From: Arthrobacter sp.
GTDB lineage: Bacteria; Actinomycetota; Actinomycetes; Actinomycetales; Micrococcaceae
Assembly: GCA_025464925.1 (NCBI GenBank)
Contig: JAODMS010000193.1
Span: forward strand, 1-46,111
DNA length: 46,111 bases
Direction: 5' to 3'
Below are positions 20,929 to 29,347 of the stretch, one piece after another. The notes below the pieces were generated by a model. That model was not told the origin of the DNA, did no database searches, and worked only from the letters and a program-made list of their open reading frames with translations. Position 1 is the first letter of the stretch; the number at the start of each line of letters is the position of its first letter. Both the position numbers and the translations under genes were made by a program.

Positions 20929-22523
20929 CGGCTGCCGGCTGAACCTGGGACGAGTCCCGGGATGGAGCCAGCAAGGTCTCCGTGCTGCTGGGCACCGGGA
21001 CTCCGGCCAAAGTCAGTGAACAGGTGGCGGTGGAGCCAAACGCCTGCCACCGCGAGCACCACCAAATATGCCAGGGTCAGTGGCAGCCACCCCAGAGGCG
21101 GCTGCCACTTCGGTTCGCCAAACATATCGCCCCAGTTGGCTTCGGCGAATATTGCGACGCCGTATCTGCGAAGTGCATTTGCAAACACCATCGTGTGTGC
21201 TGCGACGGTCAGGCCGATAGCCCACGCGGAGATCCTTTTTACAAAAGGAGTATTTGGCAGATCGTGGAAACGGAGAGCAAGCCCGGCCGCGATAAGCATG
21301 GGGACAATAACAGGCAGGAGGTACCTGCCCTGCCAGATGTAGCCGATCTCAGTGATGACCTGTGCCTGGAGTGCTGGAGGGATCACCAGGGCCGTGGCGG
21401 CAAGGAAGACGAATCCCAGCCGAAGGCGCCACGGCTTGACCGAAATGGCCGCCACCACCAGTGCTCCCATGAGGCACGACCACCACGCAAGAGTGGCAGC
21501 GGGCCCGATGGTGTCCAGCCATCCGAGATGGGCGATGTAGGCCACGGCGTAGTCGAAGGTGCGGTCAAAGGTCGTTCCGAATGCCTGTTCCGGCGTGATC
21601 GTCCCGGGAGTGCCCAGCAGGCTGGCCATGGTGTTGGACGTCTGGAGCCAGATAAGACCGCAGGCAGTAGCGATGGCTATCAAGGCAGTCATGGCAAGCA
21701 CCCACTTGTCCTTGACCAGCTCAAGGAGATTGCGCAGCGGAAACATCAGGAGAGCCGCCAGGACCGCTAAAGCGAGCCAGAGCAGGGAAAGCGCACGGGT
21801 GTTAGCCAGTACTGCCGCCGCGACCCCGACCATAATGATGTTGAATCGGAAGCGGGACAGATCGCGAGTGTTATCAAGGACAAGGCAGAGGTTAATGAAT
21901 ACGGCGGATGTGGTGACGATCTCCAACGCGTTGGGATTAATCGCGCCGCACAGGTAGAGCACCATGGGCGTGATGGCGACCACCGTGGCCACGACTGGCC
22001 ATTTCCGGGAGCGGAACTGCGTTGCTGCCAGAACCGTGGCGGACAGGAACATCGCGCACAGCAGACCGCTTATGATGCGCATCGCATAAATCGCGGGCTC
22101 GCCGCTCAGAATGGTGGAGGGCAAGCCGGTGACCAGGTAGTAGAGGGGGTTGTAGTTGCCCGCCGATGTATCGGCTACCGTCGGTTGGAGGTCGGACGGG
22201 TCGAGCCGCGGGGCACAATCCGCCGTGACGTTCACTTTGCCGGCGTAGCAGGACATCGCATGGGTGTCGGCGATGTACTTTGGCACTACAACCTGCAGCC
22301 GTTCGCCCTGGGTCTGGCCCGAGGTTCCCAGAAACTGTCCTCTCGCCACGGCTGCGGCCTTTACGGTGTGCGCCGCTTCGTCCGGAACAGACATCAAGGG
22401 GGAGGCGAGGCTCCACAGCGTTGTGAAAAGCGATAGAAGAACGAATATCAGGCTGAAGCGAAGGGCGAGCGGGGAGGAGCTCTCCGCGCGCGGGCGCGGG
22501 GCTCTGCGGATAGGGAATTTCAT
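20925..22523 (-). CDS. DUF2142 polytopic membrane protein (copy 2)
   Basis: A 532-residue paralogue of the protein at 17426-19096. The first helix and following loop match it closely (LFTTLWSLASPLMSVPDEAAH, then TVKAAAVARGQF), and both proteins share about 12 membrane segments, a NTR-LSLLW segment in mid-protein and a WxxxF-EPKWQPPLGW-like C-terminal loop. PDEAAH (47-52) replaces PDEPSH, keeping the acidic pair. I start it at the ATG at 22523; an upstream GTG at 22568 would add 15 residues, and neither has a good ribosome site. The gene converges on the GtrA-like gene with a four-base stop overlap. A GT-C glycosyltransferase role is an inference from family and context. Confidence 0.82.
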   Translation of the reverse strand: MKFPIRRAPRPRAESSSPLALRFSLIFVLLSLFTTLWSLASPLMSVPDEAAHTVKAAAVARGQFLGTSGQTQGERLQVVVPKYIADTHAMSCYAGKVNVTADCAPRLDPSDLQPTVADTSAGNYNPLYYLVTGLPSTILSGEPAIYAMRIISGLLCAMFLSATVLAATQFRSRKWPVVATVVAITPMVLYLCGAINPNALEIVTTSAVFINLCLVLDNTRDLSRFRFNIIMVGVAAAVLANTRALSLLWLALAVLAALLMFPLRNLLELVKDKWVLAMTALIAIATACGLIWLQTSNTMASLLGTPGTITPEQAFGTTFDRTFDYAVAYIAHLGWLDTIGPAATLAWWSCLMGALVVAAISVKPWRLRLGFVFLAATALVIPPALQAQVITEIGYIWQGRYLLPVIVPMLIAAGLALRFHDLPNTPFVKRISAWAIGLTVAAHTMVFANALRRYGVAIFAEANWGDMFGEPKWQPPLGWLPLTLAYLVVLAVAGVWLHRHLFTDFGRSPGAQQHGDLAGSIPGLVPGSAGSR

Positions 22524-22652
22524 GGTTTTAGTGCACCGTTTCAGAACGAGGGACGCGTAATACGCCACTGAAGCGTCTACGCGGAATGGTGCTCATGTTA
22601 ACTGCTGCTGTGCACCGCATTGAGACGCTGGGGCACCTCCGTCCCCACACCG

Positions 22653-22677
22653 ATCGTAGGGCCAAGGCTCCTACGAT
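22653..22677 (-). terminator. Hairpin downstream of the GH25 gene
   Basis: ATCGTAGG (22653-22660) and CCTACGAT (22670-22677) form a perfect 8-bp stem with a 9-base loop. It lies about 63 bases after the stop of the minus-strand GH25 gene and before the DUF2142 start. There is no T-run, so termination is inferred. Confidence 0.42.
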
Positions 22678-22739
22678 TCCAAACCGCAGGGATGGATGGT
22701 TGGTGCACAGAAGGCTGGAACGGCGTACGCCTGTTAGCG

Positions 22740-25238
22740 CTAGTACCTCAGCGAGCGGCAGCCCAGCAAGGAGTTTCCTGCGCTCAGTTTCGAGACCGCC
22801 ACGCCATAAGCGCAGACCTGGTACTGACCCCGTTGTGTCACCGGGATGGATGCCGAGTAACCGTGGTTTCCGATGGTACCGAGGGCCCTGTTGACGTCCG
22901 GCCGTGCGAGGCCTGCCGGATAAGCCAACCCCCTGCGGGTGCCGTCCGGCGAGGTGACGTAGACGTGGGCAGGGTTGGAGCTGGCCGGAAAGGCCGGGTC
23001 CAGGGTCCAGCCGGATACCCTGACCGAGGTCTGGCCGCCGGCTGTCTGCAGTGAGACCGAGTCCAGAGAGCCCATCGTCGCGGGCGTTCGGCCGACTGCG
23101 ATCGATCTGCAGCCAAGCAAGGTGTTGCCCGCGGAGACGGGCGCAGCAGGGATCGCGTAGGCACACACCCTGTAGGTTCCGGCCTGGCTCAGGGCCACCG
23201 ACGCTTGAAATCCATGGTTGCCAACGGTGCCGAGGGCACGGGTCACGTCGGGGCGCGCCTGGTTGGCGGTAAAGGCGTAGCCGGGATTCGTGCCGTTGGG
23301 CGACTGCACGTAGATGTGGACCGGGATGCTGGCGGCGGGCCGCGTCGGGTCCAGCGCCCAGCCGGTCACCTGGAGGTTTGCCGAGTTCGGGGCCTGGGTG
23401 ATGGCGAGGGAATCGTACGCCCCCATCGGGGCCGGGTTCGCGCCTATTGTTACTGCCTTGCAGGACAGCAGGACGTTCGCGTTTTGCCCGATGGCGTGGA
23501 CACACGCCCTGTAGGTTCCGGGCAATTGGACATCAATCAAAGTGTCGAAGCCATGGGCGAGTCCAAGACCGGTCGCCGCCGCCACGTCCTGCCGGGCCAC
23601 GTTGGCCGTCATCCGGTATCCCGTGGTTTTTCCGGTGGGGTCGGTGACGTAGGCGTCGGCGAAGGAGGATACGGCCGCCCTCGACGGGTCGGCGGCCCAG
23701 CCCTTCAATTGCAGGGAAACCTTATCCGGCGTCCGGACCTGGCCGACACTGTCAAATGCCCCCACGGGGGCTTCCACACCGCTGGCCTGGACGCTCTTGC
23801 AGCCCAATGGCGCATTGCCGGAAGCCCCGATGGCATGCGCGCAGACTTTGTAAGTGCCGGACGCGGTGATCCGAACGGTGCCGTCGAAGCCGTGGGAAGC
23901 GCCGTACCCGAAGGCCTGATTCACGTCCGGCCGGGATGTATTGGCCTGCCATGCGTAGCCGGTGGTCTTGCCGGAGGGATCGGTGACATAGACGTGGGCT
24001 TGTGTTGCCGAGGATTCGTTGGCGAGGTCCACGGACCATCCCCTCGCCCTCAGATGGACCTCGGTGCCGTTGCGCGCAAGGGACAGCTCATCGAAGGCGC
24101 CGGTGGGCGCAGCCGCTCCCGCAAACTTCTGGAGGGATGCGTAGTCGCCGTTCCACACGTTCGAATCGCCCGCGAAGGGACCCGTGCTGCTGTACTGCCA
24201 CATGCTGTAGGTGCTCCAGCTCGCCGACGGAACCGGGCCGGCGTCGTCGGTGGGGGCAAGCGGGTAGGCGGCAACCCACAAGGGGTAGTCGCCAAAGCCC
24301 GCCGGGTTTCCCAGGCAATAGTTCCACCAGCCCGTGTTCGTGTAGATCACGGGAAGGCGGCCGGTCAACGAACGCATGGTGTTTCCGAAGTCGCGAACCC
24401 AGGATGCCAGCTGCGCAGGTGACATGTCGTAGCAGGTGTTGCCGAAGTAGAAACCGCTGATGGTGTCGTATTCGTAGGGGTTGAACTCAAAATCGAGCAC
24501 GGGCGGAAGGGTGTTGCCGTCCGCACTCCAGCCGCCGCCGTTCCGGACGAAGTAACGGGCCTGATCCGCGCCGGAGGACCAGTTGGGAATCGCGAAGTGG
24601 TACGCGCCGCGGATCATTCCCACGCTCCGGGAGCCCAGATACTGGGGGCTGAAGGAGTCGTTGGTCAAGTAGTTGCCTTCGGAGGCTTTCACGTAAGCGA
24701 ACCGGGCGCCCATGTTCCACTGTTGTTGCCAGTTGACGCTGGGCTGGTGCCCGCTGACGTCCAGTCCCTTGATGCCAAAAGACGGAGACCAGGTGCCCTG
24801 CGTCGTGAGTGCTTCGAGCGCCGCCGACTGGCGGCCGCCCTTGGCCGAACCGGCAACACGGGCGGAACGTTGGCCCATTTCGGCGCCCCCGGGGCCGACC
24901 GCGGCGGCCATGGCTGCCTGGTCCTTCGGGACGCCAGGGGTTGCGGGCGGAACGCTCGCGGGTGCTTTCGGCACGACCGGTGCCGCAGGCTTGGCCGTGC
25001 CCTGTGACGGGCTGGGTGCCGGCGCCGGGGCCGGCGCGGGGGTGGTTGCACGGGGCGCGGGGGTGGCCGTCGTCGTCGGGGCCTTGGCGGGGCTTGCGGT
25101 GGCCGGGGCCGTCGGTGAGGGCTCGACGGCGGCTGACGGGGACGCAAGACTCGGACCGGCCAGAAGGGAGGCAGCTAGGAGGATCGCCCCGACTCGGCTG
25201 CCGCGGGAGGTATTGGGGGGGAGTAGGGTCTGCTTCAT
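22740..25238 (-). CDS. Secreted GH25 muramidase with four C-terminal repeats
   Basis: An 832-residue exported lysozyme-type enzyme that should cut peptidoglycan glycan strands. A signal peptide (residues 1 to about 37) is followed by a Pro/Ala/Thr-rich linker to about 105. The GH25 barrel spans about 155-375: Asp160 in GLDVSGHQP, Glu187 in YVKASEGN, HFAIPN and the acidic pair Asp249/Glu251 in LDFEF are all present. Four repeats of about 110 residues follow (377-485, 490-598, 603-714, 719-832). Each has G-[AS]-[FYL]-D-[SE], GW-x-x-D, a YV-x-(D/S)P-(S/T/N/D)G motif, a RPDV-like motif, HG[FY] and a VCAxA...C end. The paired cysteines suggest a disulfide in each repeat. The repeats probably bind the cell wall or its polymers. 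It is divergent from the tad operon. Confidence 0.93.
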   Translation of the reverse strand: MKQTLLPPNTSRGSRVGAILLAASLLAGPSLASPSAAVEPSPTAPATASPAKAPTTTATPAPRATTPAPAPAPAPSPSQGTAKPAAPVVPKAPASVPPATPGVPKDQAAMAAAVGPGGAEMGQRSARVAGSAKGGRQSAALEALTTQGTWSPSFGIKGLDVSGHQPSVNWQQQWNMGARFAYVKASEGNYLTNDSFSPQYLGSRSVGMIRGAYHFAIPNWSSGADQARYFVRNGGGWSADGNTLPPVLDFEFNPYEYDTISGFYFGNTCYDMSPAQLASWVRDFGNTMRSLTGRLPVIYTNTGWWNYCLGNPAGFGDYPLWVAAYPLAPTDDAGPVPSASWSTYSMWQYSSTGPFAGDSNVWNGDYASLQKFAGAAAPTGAFDELSLARNGTEVHLRARGWSVDLANESSATQAHVYVTDPSGKTTGYAWQANTSRPDVNQAFGYGASHGFDGTVRITASGTYKVCAHAIGASGNAPLGCKSVQASGVEAPVGAFDSVGQVRTPDKVSLQLKGWAADPSRAAVSSFADAYVTDPTGKTTGYRMTANVARQDVAAATGLGLAHGFDTLIDVQLPGTYRACVHAIGQNANVLLSCKAVTIGANPAPMGAYDSLAITQAPNSANLQVTGWALDPTRPAASIPVHIYVQSPNGTNPGYAFTANQARPDVTRALGTVGNHGFQASVALSQAGTYRVCAYAIPAAPVSAGNTLLGCRSIAVGRTPATMGSLDSVSLQTAGGQTSVRVSGWTLDPAFPASSNPAHVYVTSPDGTRRGLAYPAGLARPDVNRALGTIGNHGYSASIPVTQRGQYQVCAYGVAVSKLSAGNSLLGCRSLRY

Positions 25239-25529
25239 GTGCTGCTCCGGAAGATTGACACGCTCGCGGCAATGTCGTTGTGATCTCTCGCCCCGGTTAC
25301 TTGCCTAGGATGCGGTCCGGGTGTGAGTATGGCCTGTCGCGCCAACCCTAACACCGCAGGGAATGGTGAAACCAGAGTTGGCCGTGTTACTGGTGTGAAA
25401 AGAGTTCTGCCTCAATTCTGGGGTTATCCCCAAACGGGCCGCAAACCCTTGCCCGGCCCGCTGCGCCCGCCTAACTTTAACCCAACCGCACCGCCCCCTG
25501 ACAGGGGCGAAAGTCATATTGGGGGCCAA

Positions 25530-26753
25530 ATGGAGGCTGTGCGCATTGTTGAGGACGAAGTCCGCGAGCTGATCCGACGGCGGGGTCTGGATCCGTTGCG
25601 GCAGGCCGGTGAAATCCGACGTCTCGTCGAAGCTGCGGTCAGTGATTACGACGAGCGGGCCCTGCTGGCGCCGCTGCCTCCCTTAGGCCCCATGGAGACA
25701 GCGCGAAGATTCGTCTACGACGCCGTGGCCGGCTTTGGGGCGGTACAGCCGCTGCTGGATGACCCGGCGATCGAGGAAATCTGGATCAACGCGCCCAGCG
25801 AGATCTACGTGGCGCGTAACGGCGAATCGGAGCTGACCTCTATCTCCCTGACAGACCAGCAGATCCGGGACCTGGTGGAGCGGATGCTCAAGAGCTCAGG
25901 CCGCCGTCTCGACATGTCTTCCCCGTTTGTTGACGCCGCACTCCCGGACGGATCCCGGCTCCATGTGGTGATCCCGGATGTGACCCGGCGTCACTGGGCC
26001 ATCAATATCCGGAAGTTTGTGGTCAAAGCCAGCAGACTTGAGCACTTGGTGGAGTTGGGAACACTGACTCCTCAGTCGGCCCGGTTTCTCGGTGCAGCCG
26101 TGGCCAGTGGCCTGAACATCCTGGTGTCCGGAGCGACACAGGCAGGGAAGACCACCATGCTCAACTGCCTCGCCGCGAGCATCGGCACCCGCGAGCGCGT
26201 CATCACCGTGGAGGAAATCTTTGAGTTGCAGTTTCCGCTCCGGGACGTGGTGGGGTTGCAATGCCGGCAACCGAATCTCGAGGGCCAGGGAGAGATTCCC
26301 TTACGCCGGTTGGTCAAGGAGGCGCTGCGCATGCGGCCGGACCGGCTGGTGGTCGGAGAAGTGAGGGAAGCCGAAAGCCTCGATATGCTGATCGCCCTGA
26401 ATTCAGGGCTGCCCGGCATGTGCAGCGTCCATGCGAACTCGGCGCATGATGCGGTCACGAAAATCTGCACGCTTCCGTTGCTTGCCGGCGAAAACATTTC
26501 CAGCGCCTTCGTTGTCCCCACCGTGGCCTCCTGTATCGACCTGGTGGTCCACTGCAGCCGGCACGCCACTGGGCGCCGGCAGGTGACGGAGATCCTGTCG
26601 CTGGGCCGCAGAGTGGAAAACGGCATTATCGAATCGTCCATGGTCTTCACCATGGCGGACGGGCAGCTGCAGCCGAAGGCCAACTCGATGCCGGCCGCGG
26701 AAAAGTTTGCGCGGTCCGGGTATGACGTCGCGGCGCTGCTGGAGCCACGCTGA
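25530..26753 (+). CDS. tadA: Tad pilus assembly ATPase (TadA/CpaF)
   Basis: The secretion-type ATPase that drives Flp pilus assembly at the inner membrane. The frame is open from 25323, but the ATG at 25530 has GGGGG 5 bases upstream and the extra N-terminus is low complexity, so I take 407 residues. An N-terminal domain (1-110) leads to the type II/IV secretion ATPase core with Walker A GATQAGKT (201-208), the Asp-box-like ERVITVEEIFELQ, and RMRPDRLVVGEVREAE with the Walker B region. MCSVHANSAHDA carries the His box. The TGA shares a base with the tadB ATG. No TadZ/CpaE-like gene precedes it, as is usual in many actinobacterial tad loci. Confidence 0.94.
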   Translation: MEAVRIVEDEVRELIRRRGLDPLRQAGEIRRLVEAAVSDYDERALLAPLPPLGPMETARRFVYDAVAGFGAVQPLLDDPAIEEIWINAPSEIYVARNGESELTSISLTDQQIRDLVERMLKSSGRRLDMSSPFVDAALPDGSRLHVVIPDVTRRHWAINIRKFVVKASRLEHLVELGTLTPQSARFLGAAVASGLNILVSGATQAGKTTMLNCLAASIGTRERVITVEEIFELQFPLRDVVGLQCRQPNLEGQGEIPLRRLVKEALRMRPDRLVVGEVREAESLDMLIALNSGLPGMCSVHANSAHDAVTKICTLPLLAGENISSAFVVPTVASCIDLVVHCSRHATGRRQVTEILSLGRRVENGIIESSMVFTMADGQLQPKANSMPAAEKFARSGYDVAALLEPR

Positions 26754-27607
26754 TGGCACCGCTCCTGGGAGTGCTGGGCGGCGCCGGTCTTCTGCTGATC
26801 TGGTGGTCGGCGTGGGAGCAACCGCCAAAAGCCCAGCCCGAGCGCCGGGTCAGCAGGCTGGAGGATCTGCTCCGGACGGCAGGCATAGAGAAGGTGAGCG
26901 CCACTGGGCTGCTCATCACCTGCCTTGCCGTGGGGGCCTCCACCACCATCATCTTCTTCGCGGTGACCCGGTCATGGCCGATCGCGGGCTGTTTCGGCTT
27001 GTTCGGTGGATGGTTGCCGATGGCCATCGTGAAATGGCGTGCCAGAAGCCGTGCAGCCGTGCTGCGGCAGCTCTGGCCCGACGTCGTGGATCATCTCCGA
27101 TCGGCGATCAGGGCCGGCCTGTCTTTGCCCGAGGCGCTCATCCAGCTAGGGGACAAAGGCCCGTTGGAGCTCCGTCAGGTGTTCCGCGACTTTGGCTCCG
27201 ACTACCGCTCCGGAGGGCAGTTCGATCCTTCCCTGACCCGGCTCAAGGACCGTCTGGCCGACCCGGTGGCCGATCGGATCATTGAGGCGCTGCGGCTGAC
27301 CCGGCAGGTAGGCGGCTCGGACCTCGGCCGCCTGTTGGGCACACTCGCCGAGTTCTTGAGGGAGAGCGCCCGGACCAGAAGCGAGCTGGAGGCCCGGCAG
27401 TCGTGGACCATCAACGCCGCCCGGCTCGCTGTTGCTGCACCATGGATAGTCCTGGTGTTGCTGGCAAGCCGGCCCGAGGCTGTGACGGCATACAACACAC
27501 CGATGGGGGCGGCGGTGCTGCTCGGCGGACTCACTGTTTCCCTCATCTCGTACGCCATCATGCTGCGCATCGGTGCGCTTCCGGAAGATGAGAGGGTTTT
27601 GCGATGA
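26753..27607 (+). CDS. tadB: Tad pilus assembly inner-membrane protein TadB
   Basis: A 284-residue protein with the type II secretion F (T2SSF) domain. Two membrane helices near residues 5-20 and 50-90 precede the cytoplasmic domain (LWPDVVDHLRSAIRAGLSLPEAL, then VADRIIEALRLTRQVGGSDLGRLL), and two more helices end the protein. TadB and TadC together form the platform through which the TadA ATPase acts on the pilus. Its start overlaps the tadA stop by one base and its stop overlaps the tadC start by four (ATGA). Confidence 0.9.
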   Translation: MAPLLGVLGGAGLLLIWWSAWEQPPKAQPERRVSRLEDLLRTAGIEKVSATGLLITCLAVGASTTIIFFAVTRSWPIAGCFGLFGGWLPMAIVKWRARSRAAVLRQLWPDVVDHLRSAIRAGLSLPEALIQLGDKGPLELRQVFRDFGSDYRSGGQFDPSLTRLKDRLADPVADRIIEALRLTRQVGGSDLGRLLGTLAEFLRESARTRSELEARQSWTINAARLAVAAPWIVLVLLASRPEAVTAYNTPMGAAVLLGGLTVSLISYAIMLRIGALPEDERVLR

Positions 27608-28545
27608 CCGGGCTGATGGCGAGCGCCACGATTTGCGGGGCGCTCCTCGGAGGCGGCCTCTGGCTGTTGCTGGTGAGGCTTCCGTTTATGCGGTCCACCA
27701 CTTTTGTCGAGCGCATCGGGCCGCAATTGAAATCGCACAGCCTAGAGTCCAAGCTCCTGCGCACCTCGCCCAGAAACATCACTCCCTTCGGGCCTCTCGA
27801 GCGAATTCTCCGTCCGGTCATCCGCGACGGGATCGCGTCGCTGGGCAAGATCAATCTTGGCTCCTCGGCCTTGAACCGCCGGCTTGCCCGTTCCGGCAGT
27901 ACCAAGACGGCTGTGGACTTCCGCGCCGAGCAACTCCTGTGGGGTATAGGGGGCTTTGTCCTGGCGGTCGGTGCGGCGCTCTTTGCCGGTGCCATCGGAC
28001 GGTTTAACCCCTTCATCGCTGTCATGGCAGTCCTGGGCAGTGCCGCAGGCGGATTCTTGCTGAGGGACTACCTGCTGGGCGTACAGATCAGGAAACGCGA
28101 ATCCCGGATGATGGCGGAGTTCCCCAGCATCGCGGAACTTATGGCGCTTGCCGTCAGTGCCGGCGAGAGCGCCACCGGGGCGCTGGACCGGGTTTGCCGC
28201 AGCGCCAGAGGGGAATTGTCGAAGGAATTCACCCGCGTTCTCGCCGAAACACGGGCTGGAAAACCCCTGATAGAAGCGCTGCAGGAGTTCTCCTCCCGGA
28301 CCGACCTCGGCCCGCTGGTCCGCTTCGTCGACGGAATCATCGTGGCAGTGGAACGCGGGACGCCCCTCGCCGATGTGTTGCGGGCACAGGCGCAGGACGT
28401 CCGGGACACGGCGAAGCGCGAACTGATGGAGTCGGCGGGAAAGAAGGAAATCGGGATGATGGTGCCGCTCGTATTCGGGGTGTTGCCGCTCACTGTCGTA
28501 TTCGCCGTGTTCCCCGGCCTGGCTGCCATCAGCCTCGGACTGTAG
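27604..28545 (+). CDS. tadC: Tad pilus assembly inner-membrane protein TadC
   Basis: A 313-residue partner of TadB with a single T2SSF domain in the C-terminal half: MMAEFPSIAELMALAVSAGE, LIEALQEFSSRTDLGPLVRF and the final VFGVLPLTVVFAVFPGLAAI helix. Membrane segments lie at about residues 5-25, 112-135, 138-155 and 285-310. The basic ARSGSTKTAVDFRAEQLLWG stretch ahead of the second helix is common in TadC proteins. It is translationally coupled to tadB. A small pilin-like gene follows after about 80 bases. Confidence 0.9.
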   Translation: MTGLMASATICGALLGGGLWLLLVRLPFMRSTTFVERIGPQLKSHSLESKLLRTSPRNITPFGPLERILRPVIRDGIASLGKINLGSSALNRRLARSGSTKTAVDFRAEQLLWGIGGFVLAVGAALFAGAIGRFNPFIAVMAVLGSAAGGFLLRDYLLGVQIRKRESRMMAEFPSIAELMALAVSAGESATGALDRVCRSARGELSKEFTRVLAETRAGKPLIEALQEFSSRTDLGPLVRFVDGIIVAVERGTPLADVLRAQAQDVRDTAKRELMESAGKKEIGMMVPLVFGVLPLTVVFAVFPGLAAISLGL

Positions 28546-28624
28546 TACTGCGATGGCAGGAATGCTGAGGCGCCGAACCACAACAGGGATCAAAACTCCA
28601 AGCACACACAAAAAAGGGGACAAA

Positions 28625-28876
28625 GTGAAAGACATTCGAAGCCGCGTTGCGTTGTTGATCTTCACAGCCATCATGTCGTCCTGGCAGCCGGGCGGGCCAG
28701 GGCTGGGAACCAGGAAGCGGGCCGCCGGGGTTGAAGAGCATCCCGAGCGCGGTGACGTGCCAGGGTGGGTCATGATCACCTTGATGTCGGCCGTCCTTGT
28801 TGCCGCGTTGCTGGCGCTCGCGGGCCCGGCGCTTGAGGGGCTGTTCAACCAGGCCATGGACCGGGTCAGGCAGTAG
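28625..28876 (+). CDS. Small Flp-like prepilin
   Basis: An 83-residue protein starting at a GTG preceded by AAGGGG; an upstream in-frame ATG at 28553 has no ribosome site. After a basic N-terminal region comes ERG (41-43), then DVPGWVMITLMSAVLVAALL and a second short hydrophobic part, in the layout of an Flp-type prepilin with cleavage after Gly43. The two TadE-like proteins downstream also have ERG just before their hydrophobic segment, with Asp or Glu at +5. This protein has Trp at +5 (D-V-P-G-W) instead. Its position between tadC and the TadE-like genes supports a structural pilin role. Actinobacterial homologues with a DVPGWV start are known to me, but their processing is not. Confidence 0.7.
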   Translation: MKDIRSRVALLIFTAIMSSWQPGGPGLGTRKRAAGVEEHPERGDVPGWVMITLMSAVLVAALLALAGPALEGLFNQAMDRVRQ

Positions 28877-28879
28877 CCA

Positions 28880-29347
28880 ATGCACGCGCCCGGCGGATGC
28901 TGGGGCGGAGGGCAGCAGGCAAACTGCACCGACACGTGCGGAGGTCACGCGGGCGAGGCTGCGACTCCGGGCTGCGGGGCCCGTGAACGCGGTTCGGCGG
29001 TGGTGGACTTCGTCCTGGTGGGCGGGCTGCTAACGGCGTTCTTTCTTGCCATCATCCAGCTCACCCTCGTTATCCATGTCCGGAACACCCTGATCGACGC
29101 CGCCGCCTCGGGCGCCAGATATGGCACCCTCGCCGACCGGAACTCCGAGGACGCCCGGGCCAGGACGGCACAGTTGATCGGCGTGGCACTCAACCCGGAG
29201 TTTGCCGGAGAGGTGACCGCCTCTGAATCTACATACCAGGGCGTGCGCACCTTGGAGGTAACCGTCCGGGCCCCCTTGCCAGTTCTTGGACTGATCGGCC
29301 CCCGGGCACTATTGGAGGTGAAGGGGCATGCGGCCATCCAGCCGTGA
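28880..29347 (+). CDS. TadE-like pseudopilin 1
   Basis: A 155-residue protein with the TadE pattern: ERG (36-38), then SAVVDFVLVGGLLTAFFLAI, where the residue at +5 is Asp43 instead of the more common Glu, then an extracytoplasmic domain (LIDAAASGARYGTLADR and on). The N-terminal 35 residues hold four cysteines (7, 16, 20 and 32), unusual for a piece that would be cut off by the prepilin peptidase. It starts three bases after the pilin stop, and its end overlaps the next gene by 20 bases. It probably forms a minor pseudopilin of the Tad pilus. Confidence 0.8.
   Translation: MHAPGGCWGGGQQANCTDTCGGHAGEAATPGCGARERGSAVVDFVLVGGLLTAFFLAIIQLTLVIHVRNTLIDAAASGARYGTLADRNSEDARARTAQLIGVALNPEFAGEVTASESTYQGVRTLEVTVRAPLPVLGLIGPRALLEVKGHAAIQP

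Noticed and set aside
22740..24110. Tandem similarity looked at as a DNA repeat or CRISPR array
   Set aside because: The similarity is at protein level with a period of about 340 bases; there are no short identical repeats with spacers.
23205..24422. 405-codon plus-strand frame inside the GH25 gene
   Set aside because: It is a shadow frame; its internal similarity simply reflects the protein repeats on the other strand.
25239..25529. Possible c-di-AMP (ydaO) riboswitch before the muramidase gene
   Set aside because: Such switches precede wall hydrolases in Actinobacteria, but I could not find the conserved GGGGAACC-type core or matching stems on the minus strand.
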